A stretch of DNA of 64,000 nucleotides from Ignavibacteriales bacterium UBA1304 (GCA_002307295.1 DBTY01000013.1:52504-116503), one strand, 5' to 3'; counted from the first letter of the stretch, positions 35,618-47,037 are shown. The notes: generated by a model from the letters alone, not told the origin. Program-made: numbers and translations.

Positions 35618-36550
35618 GTGTACTTTGCTTTTTTATTCCCCGGACAGGGCTCGCAGCATCCGGGTATGGGCGCAAATTATATAAAGGAATTCCCTTATAT
35701 AAAGGAGTATTATCTTGAGGCAAACGAAGTTTTAAATTTCGATATGCTTGATCTGTGCCTGAACGGTCCGGAAGAAGAACTGAATCTTACGGCAAATGCA
35801 CAGCCCGCTATTTTAGCGCTAAGTTATTGCGCTTTCCAGATATTACTAAAAGAAACAGATATTAAACCTTTTTTAATGGCAGGACATAGTCTGGGAGAGA
35901 TTTCTGCGCTATGTTGCAGCGGCGCAATAAAATTTAAAGACGCGCTTAAAATTGTAAAAAAAAGAGGGGAGCTTATGCAGCTTGCCGTTAGCCAGGGCGA
36001 CGGGGCAATGCTTGCGTTAAACGGTCTTTCTGTGACTGAAACACAAAACCTGTTAGTCGCAAATGTACATAATGGGGAAGCGGTTATTTCCAATATAAAC
36101 TCAAGGAACCAAATTGTAATCTCCGGCGAAAAGAAAAGCGTTGAAGCCGTCGGCGATGAGGCAAGTCGCTTGGGAGCTATTACAATGCCTCTCAAAGTCA
36201 GCGCCCCATTTCATAGTCCGTTAATGAAACCAGCCGCGCTTGGTCTTGAAGCTGAGTTGAATAACTACAGGTTTTCGAGTCTAAATTATCCGGTTATTTC
36301 TAACGCTACATGTAAACCTTATATGGACGAAAACGAAATTATCCCTTTACTTACAGAGCAAGTTACTTCTGCGGTTAACTGGTTAAAGATAATGGATTAT
36401 ATTGGCAAGACGCGCGTTGATATTTCAATAGAACTGCCTCCCAAGAAAACACTGACTAAACTATTTCGTAGTCAAAAAAATAAAATTCATAATTACGCAT
36501 TTGACCAGCTTGATGAGATAAAGACCTTATTAAATAATGTCGAGATTTGA
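35618..36550 (+). CDS. Stand-alone malonyl-CoA:ACP acyltransferase (trans-AT candidate)
   Basis: 310 residues, GTG start with GGAG at 35608-35611. FabD-fold features: FLFPGQGSQHPGMG, nucleophile Ser91 in AGHSLGE, VKKRGELMQLAV with the carboxylate-binding Arg, and His199 in SAPFHSPLM. It loads malonyl units on an acyl carrier protein. This could be the housekeeping FabD, but no fatty-acid genes surround it. It stands two genes upstream of an assembly line whose only PKS module lacks an AT. The reading as a dedicated trans-AT is therefore favoured (inference). Confidence 0.85.
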   Translation: MYFAFLFPGQGSQHPGMGANYIKEFPYIKEYYLEANEVLNFDMLDLCLNGPEEELNLTANAQPAILALSYCAFQILLKETDIKPFLMAGHSLGEISALCCSGAIKFKDALKIVKKRGELMQLAVSQGDGAMLALNGLSVTETQNLLVANVHNGEAVISNINSRNQIVISGEKKSVEAVGDEASRLGAITMPLKVSAPFHSPLMKPAALGLEAELNNYRFSSLNYPVISNATCKPYMDENEIIPLLTEQVTSAVNWLKIMDYIGKTRVDISIELPPKKTLTKLFRSQKNKIHNYAFDQLDEIKTLLNNVEI

Positions 36551-36576
36551 TTAACAAATATAAACAACGAGTATGT

Positions 36577-37395
36577 ATGAAAATTATTTTTACGGCGGCG
36601 TTAATTTTAATTGGCGGGTTATCAACGTTCATAACTGCGCAAACTATCGTTGAAAAAAAGCCTTCGCCGCAATGGTGGATTAATAGTTCTTTAGCCGATA
36701 CGATTGAACGATATTTATTCCATGTCGAGGGGCAGTACAACTATACAAAAATGACTGGAGCTGCCGACGGCGAAATGCAATCGGGCGGAATAACTGCTGC
36801 AATTAGAAAAAATATCGTTACAAACCATACTGAATATATGATAGATAAAATGAACCTTACTCTTAAAAGTTTAAGAATGAACTATGCTACAGAGTCGCAG
36901 GCTTTTACCGATTACATTAATGTCGACGTAACGCGTATTTTATATGGCGAAGCCGGATTTATATGGGAAAGAGATGACGCGCTTTATATTAAAAATCGCT
37001 ATTCCCTTTATGCCGGAGCTGGACTTAACGGCTTGATTTTCGAAAAACATTATCTGAAAGTATTAGCGGCTTTTGGCAGAGTGCGCCAGGATTACACAAT
37101 TCCTGTTGACAATTTTAATGTGACCAAAGGAGCCTATACCGCATTCTATATTAGACAGCTTTATAAATATGTAATGGATTCAAGACTGTCGTTAATAGAG
37201 CAGGCATATTATCTTACAAACATGACTTATTCTAACAGATACAGAATGAGCGCGAGTCTAAATTTAATGATAGGTATTATTCAGCCTGTATCGTTAGTGT
37301 TAGGTTACACTTATAAATTTGACAAAGAAGCCGAATTGCTTGGCGCAATTGCAAAAAATACAACGCAAACAATTGGATTTAATATTAGTTTGTAA
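36577..37395 (+). CDS. DUF481-like outer-membrane beta-barrel protein
   Basis: 272 residues from ATG 36577 (the TTG at 36547 overlaps the preceding stop and is less likely). Signal peptide MKIIFTAALILIGGLSTFITAQ. The rest is alternating beta-strand text with many Tyr and Asn (FHVEGQYNYTKMTGAADGEMQSGGI, YAGAGLNGLIFEKHYLKVL) and repeated aromatic strand ends, closing in TIGFNISL, typical of the YdiY-like DUF481 barrel. It lies in the same direction as the AT, 26 bases after its stop, and 54 bases before the NRPS. A role in product export or envelope protection is possible; nothing in the sequence proves it. Confidence 0.65.
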   Translation: MKIIFTAALILIGGLSTFITAQTIVEKKPSPQWWINSSLADTIERYLFHVEGQYNYTKMTGAADGEMQSGGITAAIRKNIVTNHTEYMIDKMNLTLKSLRMNYATESQAFTDYINVDVTRILYGEAGFIWERDDALYIKNRYSLYAGAGLNGLIFEKHYLKVLAAFGRVRQDYTIPVDNFNVTKGAYTAFYIRQLYKYVMDSRLSLIEQAYYLTNMTYSNRYRMSASLNLMIGIIQPVSLVLGYTYKFDKEAELLGAIAKNTTQTIGFNISL

Positions 37396-37449
37396 ACTAA
37401 GAGTTACTGTAATAATTTATCTCAAAATAAAAAACGAGAATTCTCCGAG

Positions 37450-40400
37450 ATGACCGATAATAATTTATATCCTTTAAGCCTGCCGCAGGAAGCGTTCTAT
37501 TATGATTATCTTTTAAATCGTAACGACTGTAAATACAATATGGGCGGCGCGCTGATTTTAGAAGGCGATTTGAATATTGACTTGTACCAGGAAGCATATA
37601 ACTACGTTATTACGCGCTACGACTCCATGCGAATAAAGTTCGTTAAAAAAGGAGATATGCTATTTCAGCAATTCAGACCGGAGTATAAATGCGATATAAA
37701 ATATTTTGATTTTAGGAATTGCAAAAATCCCACGGAAGAAGCATTAGAATATATTCTGAAAGAATATCAAAAATCTTTATTAATTGAAAGCGACGATCTT
37801 TACTCTGAAATGATATTGCAGACAGCCGATAAGGAATATATTTTTGCGCCAAAATTTCATCACATGATTTTTGACGCTATGGGGAGAGCTATTATTAACC
37901 GCGCAATTTCCGATACGTATAACAGTCTCTTAGAAAAAGGGAGTTATGCGGAGATAAAACCTTTTTCGTATATAGATTTTGTTAACGACGATCTTCAATA
38001 TAGGCAATCCGCTTCATATCAAACATCATTTGAATATTGGAAGCAAAAACAAATAAATTTGCCGGAACCGTTTAGGTTCACTTCAAAGAAAAAAAGCATA
38101 AAAAACATTTCTCTTCATACAGAAAGAATAGCTTTGAATTTACATCGCATCTGTTTTGAATCAATACTTAATATTGCATTTGAAACTGATACTACGACTT
38201 TTCAGGTTATTTTAGGTCTTATTGCAACTGCGCTTAACCGATGTTACAAACGGAATGAGTTCATTATTGGCATGCCTGTATTAAACAGAAGCAATTTTAA
38301 GTTTAGAAATACTCCTGGCTTATTCCTGAACATGATAGCTTTGCGATTTAATATAAATCCAGAAGGGACTTTCGAAAACATTCTTAGCTCAATAAAGTCG
38401 GAAATAAGAGAAGGTTACAGGCATCAGAGATTCCCACTTGCCGATATAATAAAACATTTGCGGAGTAATCCGGAATTTAACAATGAATTGTTTGATGTTA
38501 CAGTCATTTACCGTAAAAACGATTATTCTCAACGTTTCGGCGGAGCGAAATTACATTCAATTACTCTTGATACTGAAATAAGAAACGAAAGTCTTTCTAT
38601 AGAAATTGATGAATTTGACGTAGAAGGGAGCGTAAATATATTTTTCAATTATAACCCGTTAGTGATTTCCGAAGACGAAGTAGTTCAATTTGTACACTGC
38701 TTCGAAACAATACTAATGGACTTAGTTCAGTTCCCTGATAAAAGTATAAAAGAAATTACTTTGCTAAATGATTTTGACGCTGATAAAATACTGAATGAGT
38801 TTAACTTTGCGCCCAATAGAATAGTCGCAAAAAAAACAATTATAGAAACGTTTGAGGAAATTGTTAAACAAAAGCCAGACGCCGACGCTGTTATTTATAA
38901 TGAAGAAGTTATCAGTTATAAAAATCTAAATGAAAAAGCAAATCAGATAGCCAATTATCTTTTGGATAATTTCAATATTCAGCCGGAAGAAATAATTTGT
39001 ATCGCTTTAGACAGAACAATTGATGCAATTGCGGCAATCATAGGCATTATGAAAACAGGAGCCGCTTATCTGCCAATTGATACGGAAATTCCTGTTGATA
39101 GAATGAAATATATTGTTGAGAGCAGCGGCTCAAGAATATTATTAAAAAGCAGACATGTTGAAGAAAACTTAGCTGATGTAGTTCTAGATTTGAAGGAGAC
39201 TGTTTCGCCCAATAAAAACAGTATTGAAATCAATATCAAACCGAATGATTTGGCTTATGTCATATATACGTCCGGCTCTACAGGCAAGCCCAAAGGCGTA
39301 ATGATTGAACATATTCAGTTTATGAATATGTTTGTTAATATGATTGGGATACTTGGAGTAAAGGATACAGACCGTGTATTGCAGTTCGCATCGTTAGGAT
39401 TTGACGCTTCCGTATTTGAAATATTTCAGGCTTTGCTCACAGGAGCAGCGTTAGTTATTGTTGATAAAGAAACGGTTCATAATCCAGAATTATTTATCAG
39501 CTATATAAATAAGAAAAAAGTTACAATCGCTACTCTTCCTCCGGTCTATCTTAGTGCCCTGGATAAAGCGGAACTGCCATATCTTTATACATTGATTACG
39601 GCTGGCGAGCAGGCAATTGCCGCCGATGTTAATTTTTATAAACAATTTAAAAAATATATAAACGGTTATGGTCCTACAGAAACATCGGTATGTACTGCTT
39701 TCCATATCGCTGAAAAAGATAAAGAGTACTCAGGCGTTATTCCAATTGGAAAGCCATCGCCAAATTCCAAATTGTATATCCTAGATGAAGCTCTTGAACC
39801 TATGCCTATAGGTTTTGTTGGCGAATTATGCGTGTCTGGACCAAGCCTGGCCCGCGGTTATTTAAATAACAATGAGCTTACAAAACAAAAATTTGTAGAG
39901 AACCCTTTTGAGCCTGGAACTAAGCTATACCACACGGGCGATCTGGCAAGATGGAAGAGCGACGGCAATATTGAAATATTCGGGAGAATAGACGAACAGG
40001 TGAAAATTAATGGAAATAGAATTGAACTGGGCGAAATTGAATTTCAGCTTATTAAGTATGATAAAATAAAAGAAGCGGTAGTATTAGACGTTCAGGTAAA
40101 AAATGCAAAAGAGCTTGTCGCATTTATTCATGCGGAAAATAAAATAGACGTAAAAGATATTCGGCTGTATTTACGCAGGTTTCTACCAGAATATATGATT
40201 CCATCGCATTATATTTTTATTGATAAAATCCCAATTACGCAAAATGGTAAAATTAATAAAGACGCTTTACGCAAGTTGCCGGTAACAATTCAAAATAATG
40301 AAAAGAAAATCAGTCAGAACTTAAGCGAATTAGAAAAACGTCTAATTCCGATGTTGGAAGATGTTCTGGAAGTTAAGCCTGTTAATTTAGACGATAATAT

Positions 40401-43400
40401 TTTTGAATTGGGAGGCGATAGCCTTAAAATAGCGCGGCTTATTTCCAAAATATATAAAGAACTAAAGCGCGAAATAGGATTTAAAACAATATTTGACAGT
40501 CCAACCGTGCGAAGTATTGCGACAGAATTGGAAATAAAATCAATAACGGAATATGAAGATATCCCCGTTGCGCCTCTAAAAGAATATTATGCTTTATCGC
40601 ACGCGCAAAAAAGATTATGGATACTGGCGCAAAATAAGCAGAATGCAGCAGTTTATCACATGCCTGTTTCTTTGCAGCTTGAAGGCGTATTAAACCAAAA
40701 CGCGTTAGAAGAAGCGTTCAAAACAATTGTTCAAAGGCATGAATCTCTACATACGATATTTATTGAAGTAAATGGAATACCGTATCAAAAAACTCAATAT
40801 GACTATAGCTATATAATTGGCAAACATGACTTAAGTAATGTTGTAGATAAAAATGAAATAGCCAGAGAATTGGTTAGTGAAAAAATAATTGCTCCTTTTG
40901 ATCTTTCTTTTAATATTCCTATACGCGCCGATATTATTAAACTCGAAGAAAAAAAACATATTCTGCTTTTAGTAATACACCACATAGCCGGAGATGGAAT
41001 ATCGGTCGGAATAATTATGAATGAATTATCTGAGTTATATAATTCGTTTATAAATGGGAATGAAATAAAGCTTAAACCTCTTAGAATTCATTATAGAGAT
41101 TATTGCGAATATGAAAAAGAGTTAATTGAAAGCAGAAAATATGAATCCGAAAAGCAATATTGGATAAAGAAATTACAAGGTCCATTGCCAGCGCTTGAAC
41201 TATCGTACGACAAACCGCGCCCGGCAGTAAAAACATATGCTGGCGATTATTCATTTTATGAAATAGAAAATCAAACGTCGCATGATTTAATTAGTTTCTG
41301 CAAAGAACAAAGCGTTAGTCTTTATGTTGCAATGGTTTCAGTTGTAAATATTCTGCTATGCAAGTATTCCTCTCAGGAAGAAATAATTATAGGCTCGCCT
41401 GTTACAGGCAGAAACAACCCTGATCTTGAAGAGCAGGTAGGCGTTTACTTAAACACTGTAGCCATAAGAAGTCAGATAAGAGGCGAAAGCAGTTTTATTG
41501 AATTCTTAAATGCAATTAAAATAAACTCTACCGAGGCAATAACAAACGGCAATTATCCATTTGATCGCCTTATACAAGCATTAAATCTAGATAGGGATAC
41601 GTCGCGTACTCCTTTGTTTGACGTTCTGGTCCAGTTACAGAACCAGAACCACATTAACTTAAAGCTAAATGGAATAAACGTTTCATTTTACGAAGCAGAA
41701 TTTAAACTAAATAAATTTGATCTGACATTTACTTTTGTAGAAGAAAATGACAAAATTAATTTTAGCATTGGCTATAATACAGATATGTTCAACAAAACGC
41801 GTATTGACGGCGCCGCCCGGCATTTGCAAAATATAATAAAGTATGTTCTCAAGAATCCTGCCGACACTATAAAAGAAATAGAATTATTGGACGCAGCAGA
41901 AAAGGAAACTTTAAGAAAAATATCTTCTGGCGCATATAAAGAGTTTAACAGGCGTTTAACGATACCAGAGTTATTTGAAGCCCAGGTTCTTAAAGCTTCT
42001 GATAATATAGCTCTAGTGTTTAACAATAATAAATATACATATAAACAGTTGGACGAGCGCTCTAATTTAATTGCTAATGAAATAAAAGCAACAATAAATG
42101 TGAAGCCTGATGATATAATTGGAATAATGATAAGCCGATCTGAATTAATGATTATTGGAATATTGGGAATCCTAAAAGCAGGAGCCGCATATATGCCAAT
42201 AGAGCCGGATTATCCAATAGAGCGAATCTCTTTTATGCTAAAGGATAGCAAGGCTAAATTAGTTTTAACAGAAACAAATAAATTAGGCATAGCAAATGAA
42301 GCGATAGGATTGAGCAAACAAGAGGAGTTTGCTAAACCAGAAATTATTGACCTCGGATTATTAAGCGGATCGTCAAATATAAAATGTGAGTCTAATTTTA
42401 CTTCGTCAAACCTTGCTTATGTTATTTATACTTCGGGATCTACAGGAAAGCCTAAAGGCGTGATGATTGAACATCGGAGTTTGCATAATCTGGTATTGGG
42501 ATTATCGAATGCAATATATGATGAAGAGTCTGTTATGCTGAACATAGCATTGATTGCGCCGTTTGTATTTGACGCTTCTGTGAAGCAGATATTTTTCGCA
42601 TTGCTAAACGGGCATTGTCTTGATATAGTCCCTGATGAAATTAAAACAAATGGCAGGAAGCTGCTTGAATATTACGAAGCACATAAGATTAATGTTTCTG
42701 ACGGAACGCCAATCCATCTCGAAATAGTATTAGATGAACTGAGTCCTGGAACTGATAAATATCTTCCGGGAAGATTTATTATTGGCGGTCAGCAGTTAAT
42801 TTATAAAATAGTGAAAAAAATATTTGATATAACTGGCGATAAATCTCCGGTAATAACAAATGTATATGGGCCTACTGAATGCTGCGATGTTTCTACATAC
42901 AATAATATTACGCCAGAATCGCTGTTGAAATCTGGCTTTTCATTTAATCAATTGCCAATTGGCAAACCAATTAATAATGCGCAGGTTTATATTGTAGATC
43001 CCAATCTTGCTCTGGTACCGGCTGGAGTTAACGGCGAGCTTTGTATTGCCGGCGAAGGACTTGCAAGAGGTTATATAAACAGACCAGATTTAACTAATGA
43101 TAAATTTATTAAAACTGATAATAAAACAATTTATAAAACAGGCGATATAGGGCGTTATTTATCAGATGGGAATATAATCCTTTCTGGCAGAGCTGATGAT
43201 CAGATAAAACTGCGCGGGTATAGAATAGAATTAAATGAAATTGAGAACTGCTTAAAGAACTATAACAAAATTAATTCTACCGTAGTTGTAGCGCAAGGCG
43301 AAGACGGAGCACAGGAAATTGCAGCATATTATTGCTCGTCTGATAAAATTGACGACGCTGATTTACGTCAATATTTATCGCTTTATTTACCAGCGTATAT

Positions 43401-46400
43401 GATCCCTTCATATTTTGTTGAGTTAGAAAAACTTCCATTAACAATGAACGGCAAAATTGATAAAAAGTCGTTACCGCTTCCTGTTAAAGAAATAATAAAA
43501 GAGGAAAATGCTTCTCTACCGACAGATATGCTTGAAGAAAGACTTTGTATTATATGGCAGGAGCTTTTACATGTCCCCAAAATTAATCTATCTGATAATT
43601 TTTTTAGGCTTGGGGGGCATAGTTTAATAGCTATCAGACTTGCGTCAAGAATACATAAAGAATTTAATATTGAACTTAATATTTGGGAAGTGTTTCAAAA
43701 TCCAACAATTGCTTTATTAGCAAAATTATTAAGAACTAAAAATCCTTCTTTATTTGCGCCTATAGAAAAGATAGAAGAAAGAGAATACTATCCGCTATCT
43801 CATTCTCAGCGCAGGTTATGGCTGCTTGCAAAACTTGAAGGGCAAAACTCGCTTTATAATCTTCCTGCCGCATTGACGCTAAGAGGCAACTTAGATATTC
43901 AGGCATTGAAAAATACATTTAAAGCCATCGTTCAGCGTCATGAATCTTTTAGGACATACTTTATTGAGATTGAAGGCGAGCCTTTCCAAAAAATAGTTGA
44001 TAATGTCAATTTAAACATCGAAATAGAAAAGCATATAGATGAAAAATGGAACGATGAAAAGCTTAAAAAAATTGCAACTGATTATTTTAAAAATGAATTC
44101 GATTTATCCAAAGCTCCGCTTTTGCAAATTAAGCTCATAGCGTTATCCGAAAATAATTATCTGCTGCTATTTAATATGCACCACATAATAAGCGACGGAT
44201 GGTCAATAGAAGTAATGATAAAAGAATTTGAAGCGTATTACAATTCATTTGTCACTAGTTCGGAAGCTCCTTTTCAACCGTTAAGAATACAGTATAAAGA
44301 TTATGCGTTCTGGCAGAACAAAATTCTTGAGGATAAATCGCTTGAAGTCATTAAAGAATATTGGCAGAAAAAATTATGCAAACCGCGTCCGCTTTTAGAT
44401 TTACCTTCTGATTATAAGAGAACCGAAACTTTTACTATTGACGGCGAACTACTCACATATAAACTTGACGACGTTCAGATTAAAGCTCTGATGGAGATAA
44501 GCGGCAGACAAAATGCCAGCTTATATATGGCGCTGCTTTCAGTTGTTTATATTTTGCTGTATAAATATACCGACGAAGAAGATATTATGATCGGCTCACC
44601 AGTAGCCGGCAGGCAGCATTACGATCTAGATAACCAAATTGGATTCTATATAAATACCTTGGTTTTGCGCAATGAAGTTAATCCAGAAAGTACTTTTCAG
44701 GAATTATTGAATAAAGTAAAAGAGACTTTGAGCGAGGCTTTAGACTGCCAGGTTTATCCATTTGACAGACTTGTTGAAGAGCTTGATGTTGAACGAATTC
44801 AAAACCGTAACCCGCTTTTTGACGTGATGGTCGCCTGGATGGTAAAGAATGGGATGGAAATGAAGCTGAATTTTAATGGTATTGAAGCTCAGGGACTTGA
44901 TTTTAGTATAACAAAAAGTATGTTTGATTTATCATTTCTTTTTGTTGAAAACGAAGGGAAAGTTTCCTACGCGATAGAGTATAATACTTCTTTGTTTAAA
45001 AAAGAAAGAATGTATAGAATGGCCGATCATTTTAAGAAATTAGTGGAAAGCATAACGGCAAACCCAAAAGAAAAAATAAAAAATCTTAATATTATTTCAG
45101 CTACGGAAAAAGAAAAACTCATATATGAATTTAATCAGACAATTCAGCCTTCCGCAATTGATAAAAATGTTATAGATATTTTTAATAATCAGGCTACAAA
45201 AAATAAAAATAGCATAGCTCTTGTTTATGAAAATAGAGAAATAAGTTTCGATGAACTAAATAAATTATCGAATAAGATAGCAAACAATATCATAAAGCTT
45301 GCAAATCCAGAAAAAGATGATATCATAGCGGTTATTGTCGATGATCCTGTATTTGCAGTGGCTTCTCTACTGGCAGTGATGAAAACTGGCTCTGCATATC
45401 TACCAATTATGTCGGATACCCCACAGGAAAGAACTTCATTTATATTAAATGACTGCGCAGCTAAAGCTATTTTAGTGGATAGCGATATATTCACAGCGAA
45501 CAATGGGGGCGCAATTGACTATAAAATAATTATTGATATACGAGGAGAGATTAGCTCTGATGAATCCTCGCCGTCGGTAAAAATAGTTCATGATAGTTTG
45601 GCTTATATAATTTATACGTCCGGCACGACAGGAAATCCCAAAGGAGTAATGATTGAACATGAGTCGTTAACAAATTTGATATTATCATTAAGTACAAATA
45701 TATATTCTAATTATAAAAATCAGTTAAGCGAGTTAATGATCAGCTCTTTTGCATTTGACGTATCAATAAAACAAATATTTGCAAGCCTTTGCAATGGCAA
45801 TACTCTTCATATATTAAGCAAAGAAAAAAAAATAGACCCGCGCGAAATAATAAAATATATAGTAATTTCAAAAATTAATATTGCGGATTTAACTCCATCA
45901 GTATTCTCTGTAATGCTTGAAGAAGGTTTTGCCGAAATAGAAAAACCTGATTTAAAAGAAATATTCTTAGGCTCAGAAGCTCTTCCGTTTAAATTAGTAA
46001 AAAGCTTTTATAGCATTGAAATAAATAAAAATATAAACATTACAAACTTTTACGGTCCAACGGAATGCTGCGTTGAATCATCCAGCTTCAGGTTTAGTTT
46101 TGATATGCTAAATGAAAATTTTGATATTGCTCCCATTGGCAAGGCGACGTTGAATCAGCAAATTTATATACTTGACAAATACCTAAAATTATGTCCAATA
46201 GGAATTCCAGGCGAAATATGTATAGCGGGCAAAGGTCTGGCGCGCGAGTATTTAAATGATGCAGAAAAAAGCGCAGAAAAGTTTGTACAGGTTCAAGCGC
46301 TGAAGGGAGTTCGAGTTTATAGAACGGGAGATTTAGGAAGAACGCTTGTTGACGGTAATATTGAATACTTAGGTAGAATGGACGAGCAGGTAAAATTGCG

Positions 46401-47037
46401 CGGGTATAGAGTTGAATTGCAGGAAATAGAAAAACATTTGCGCGATATAGAAGCTATTAACGAATGCGCTGTTACTCTTTGGGGAAATGATGGCGATAAA
46501 GAGCTTGTAGCTTATTACACTTCTAAAAAAATTATTGATGGCGCAAAAATAAAAAATCATCTTGAAAAAATTCTGCCTAAATATATGATTCCATTTTATT
46601 TTATAAGCTTAGAAAAAATGCCACTTACATCAAGCGGTAAAGCTAATAAAAAACTATTGCCTAATCCTGAAGAGCTAAGGAAAAAGAAAGAATGCAGAAA
46701 ACCGAAAGATGAAATTGAATTATTAATTATTAAAATCTTTTCTAATGTGTTAAAGAAAAATGATATTAGCCTTGATGATAATTTTTTTGAAATAGGCGGA
46801 CACAGCTTAAATGCGGTCAGAGTTATTTCTCAGATACAAAAAGAATTAAATATTGATCTAGCGCTAAAAGAAATATTCTATAATCCTGTATTAATAAATA
46901 TTGCAGAAAAAGTAAAAAAAATAATTGCAGACAAAACTGCCTTTGACAAAAAAAATGATGAAGAGGCTATAATAGTTCCAATATCCGACGATGAACTAAA
47001 TTTATTATCCAACTTACAATTTGACGATGAAGAATAA
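37450..47037 (+). CDS. Non-ribosomal peptide synthetase, three modules (C-A-T)x3
   Basis: 3195 residues. By motif: C1 (1-430, HHMIFDA at 137-143, A replacing the usual final G), A1 (465-945, YTSGSTGKPKGVM), T1 (Ser991 in GGDSL), C2 (HHIAGDG at 1177-1183), A2 (1510-2005), T2 (Ser2058 in GGHSL), C3 (HHIISDG at 2244-2250), A3 (2575-3070, YTSGTTGNPKGVM), T3 (Ser3119 in GGHSL), then a short acidic tail (DDELNLLSNLQFDDEE). No epimerisation, methylation or thioesterase domain is seen. A leading C domain in the first module suggests N-acylation (lipopeptide start) or receipt from another carrier. By-eye specificity: A1 DAFTIAGVC, Phe-like; A2 and A3 carry Lys at position 239 and Asp at 278, as in Glu-type pockets. 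The synthetase makes the first part of a hybrid peptide with the next protein. Confidence 0.95.
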   Translation: MTDNNLYPLSLPQEAFYYDYLLNRNDCKYNMGGALILEGDLNIDLYQEAYNYVITRYDSMRIKFVKKGDMLFQQFRPEYKCDIKYFDFRNCKNPTEEALEYILKEYQKSLLIESDDLYSEMILQTADKEYIFAPKFHHMIFDAMGRAIINRAISDTYNSLLEKGSYAEIKPFSYIDFVNDDLQYRQSASYQTSFEYWKQKQINLPEPFRFTSKKKSIKNISLHTERIALNLHRICFESILNIAFETDTTTFQVILGLIATALNRCYKRNEFIIGMPVLNRSNFKFRNTPGLFLNMIALRFNINPEGTFENILSSIKSEIREGYRHQRFPLADIIKHLRSNPEFNNELFDVTVIYRKNDYSQRFGGAKLHSITLDTEIRNESLSIEIDEFDVEGSVNIFFNYNPLVISEDEVVQFVHCFETILMDLVQFPDKSIKEITLLNDFDADKILNEFNFAPNRIVAKKTIIETFEEIVKQKPDADAVIYNEEVISYKNLNEKANQIANYLLDNFNIQPEEIICIALDRTIDAIAAIIGIMKTGAAYLPIDTEIPVDRMKYIVESSGSRILLKSRHVEENLADVVLDLKETVSPNKNSIEINIKPNDLAYVIYTSGSTGKPKGVMIEHIQFMNMFVNMIGILGVKDTDRVLQFASLGFDASVFEIFQALLTGAALVIVDKETVHNPELFISYINKKKVTIATLPPVYLSALDKAELPYLYTLITAGEQAIAADVNFYKQFKKYINGYGPTETSVCTAFHIAEKDKEYSGVIPIGKPSPNSKLYILDEALEPMPIGFVGELCVSGPSLARGYLNNNELTKQKFVENPFEPGTKLYHTGDLARWKSDGNIEIFGRIDEQVKINGNRIELGEIEFQLIKYDKIKEAVVLDVQVKNAKELVAFIHAENKIDVKDIRLYLRRFLPEYMIPSHYIFIDKIPITQNGKINKDALRKLPVTIQNNEKKISQNLSELEKRLIPMLEDVLEVKPVNLDDNIFELGGDSLKIARLISKIYKELKREIGFKTIFDSPTVRSIATELEIKSITEYEDIPVAPLKEYYALSHAQKRLWILAQNKQNAAVYHMPVSLQLEGVLNQNALEEAFKTIVQRHESLHTIFIEVNGIPYQKTQYDYSYIIGKHDLSNVVDKNEIARELVSEKIIAPFDLSFNIPIRADIIKLEEKKHILLLVIHHIAGDGISVGIIMNELSELYNSFINGNEIKLKPLRIHYRDYCEYEKELIESRKYESEKQYWIKKLQGPLPALELSYDKPRPAVKTYAGDYSFYEIENQTSHDLISFCKEQSVSLYVAMVSVVNILLCKYSSQEEIIIGSPVTGRNNPDLEEQVGVYLNTVAIRSQIRGESSFIEFLNAIKINSTEAITNGNYPFDRLIQALNLDRDTSRTPLFDVLVQLQNQNHINLKLNGINVSFYEAEFKLNKFDLTFTFVEENDKINFSIGYNTDMFNKTRIDGAARHLQNIIKYVLKNPADTIKEIELLDAAEKETLRKISSGAYKEFNRRLTIPELFEAQVLKASDNIALVFNNNKYTYKQLDERSNLIANEIKATINVKPDDIIGIMISRSELMIIGILGILKAGAAYMPIEPDYPIERISFMLKDSKAKLVLTETNKLGIANEAIGLSKQEEFAKPEIIDLGLLSGSSNIKCESNFTSSNLAYVIYTSGSTGKPKGVMIEHRSLHNLVLGLSNAIYDEESVMLNIALIAPFVFDASVKQIFFALLNGHCLDIVPDEIKTNGRKLLEYYEAHKINVSDGTPIHLEIVLDELSPGTDKYLPGRFIIGGQQLIYKIVKKIFDITGDKSPVITNVYGPTECCDVSTYNNITPESLLKSGFSFNQLPIGKPINNAQVYIVDPNLALVPAGVNGELCIAGEGLARGYINRPDLTNDKFIKTDNKTIYKTGDIGRYLSDGNIILSGRADDQIKLRGYRIELNEIENCLKNYNKINSTVVVAQGEDGAQEIAAYYCSSDKIDDADLRQYLSLYLPAYMIPSYFVELEKLPLTMNGKIDKKSLPLPVKEIIKEENASLPTDMLEERLCIIWQELLHVPKINLSDNFFRLGGHSLIAIRLASRIHKEFNIELNIWEVFQNPTIALLAKLLRTKNPSLFAPIEKIEEREYYPLSHSQRRLWLLAKLEGQNSLYNLPAALTLRGNLDIQALKNTFKAIVQRHESFRTYFIEIEGEPFQKIVDNVNLNIEIEKHIDEKWNDEKLKKIATDYFKNEFDLSKAPLLQIKLIALSENNYLLLFNMHHIISDGWSIEVMIKEFEAYYNSFVTSSEAPFQPLRIQYKDYAFWQNKILEDKSLEVIKEYWQKKLCKPRPLLDLPSDYKRTETFTIDGELLTYKLDDVQIKALMEISGRQNASLYMALLSVVYILLYKYTDEEDIMIGSPVAGRQHYDLDNQIGFYINTLVLRNEVNPESTFQELLNKVKETLSEALDCQVYPFDRLVEELDVERIQNRNPLFDVMVAWMVKNGMEMKLNFNGIEAQGLDFSITKSMFDLSFLFVENEGKVSYAIEYNTSLFKKERMYRMADHFKKLVESITANPKEKIKNLNIISATEKEKLIYEFNQTIQPSAIDKNVIDIFNNQATKNKNSIALVYENREISFDELNKLSNKIANNIIKLANPEKDDIIAVIVDDPVFAVASLLAVMKTGSAYLPIMSDTPQERTSFILNDCAAKAILVDSDIFTANNGGAIDYKIIIDIRGEISSDESSPSVKIVHDSLAYIIYTSGTTGNPKGVMIEHESLTNLILSLSTNIYSNYKNQLSELMISSFAFDVSIKQIFASLCNGNTLHILSKEKKIDPREIIKYIVISKINIADLTPSVFSVMLEEGFAEIEKPDLKEIFLGSEALPFKLVKSFYSIEINKNINITNFYGPTECCVESSSFRFSFDMLNENFDIAPIGKATLNQQIYILDKYLKLCPIGIPGEICIAGKGLAREYLNDAEKSAEKFVQVQALKGVRVYRTGDLGRTLVDGNIEYLGRMDEQVKLRGYRVELQEIEKHLRDIEAINECAVTLWGNDGDKELVAYYTSKKIIDGAKIKNHLEKILPKYMIPFYFISLEKMPLTSSGKANKKLLPNPEELRKKKECRKPKDEIELLIIKIFSNVLKKNDISLDDNFFEIGGHSLNAVRVISQIQKELNIDLALKEIFYNPVLINIAEKVKKIIADKTAFDKKNDEEAIIVPISDDELNLLSNLQFDDEE

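Noticed and set aside
40411..40425. GGDS carrier motif as sign of an epimerisation domain
   Set aside because: The next domain is a normal condensation domain with HHIAGDG; no E-type domain follows.
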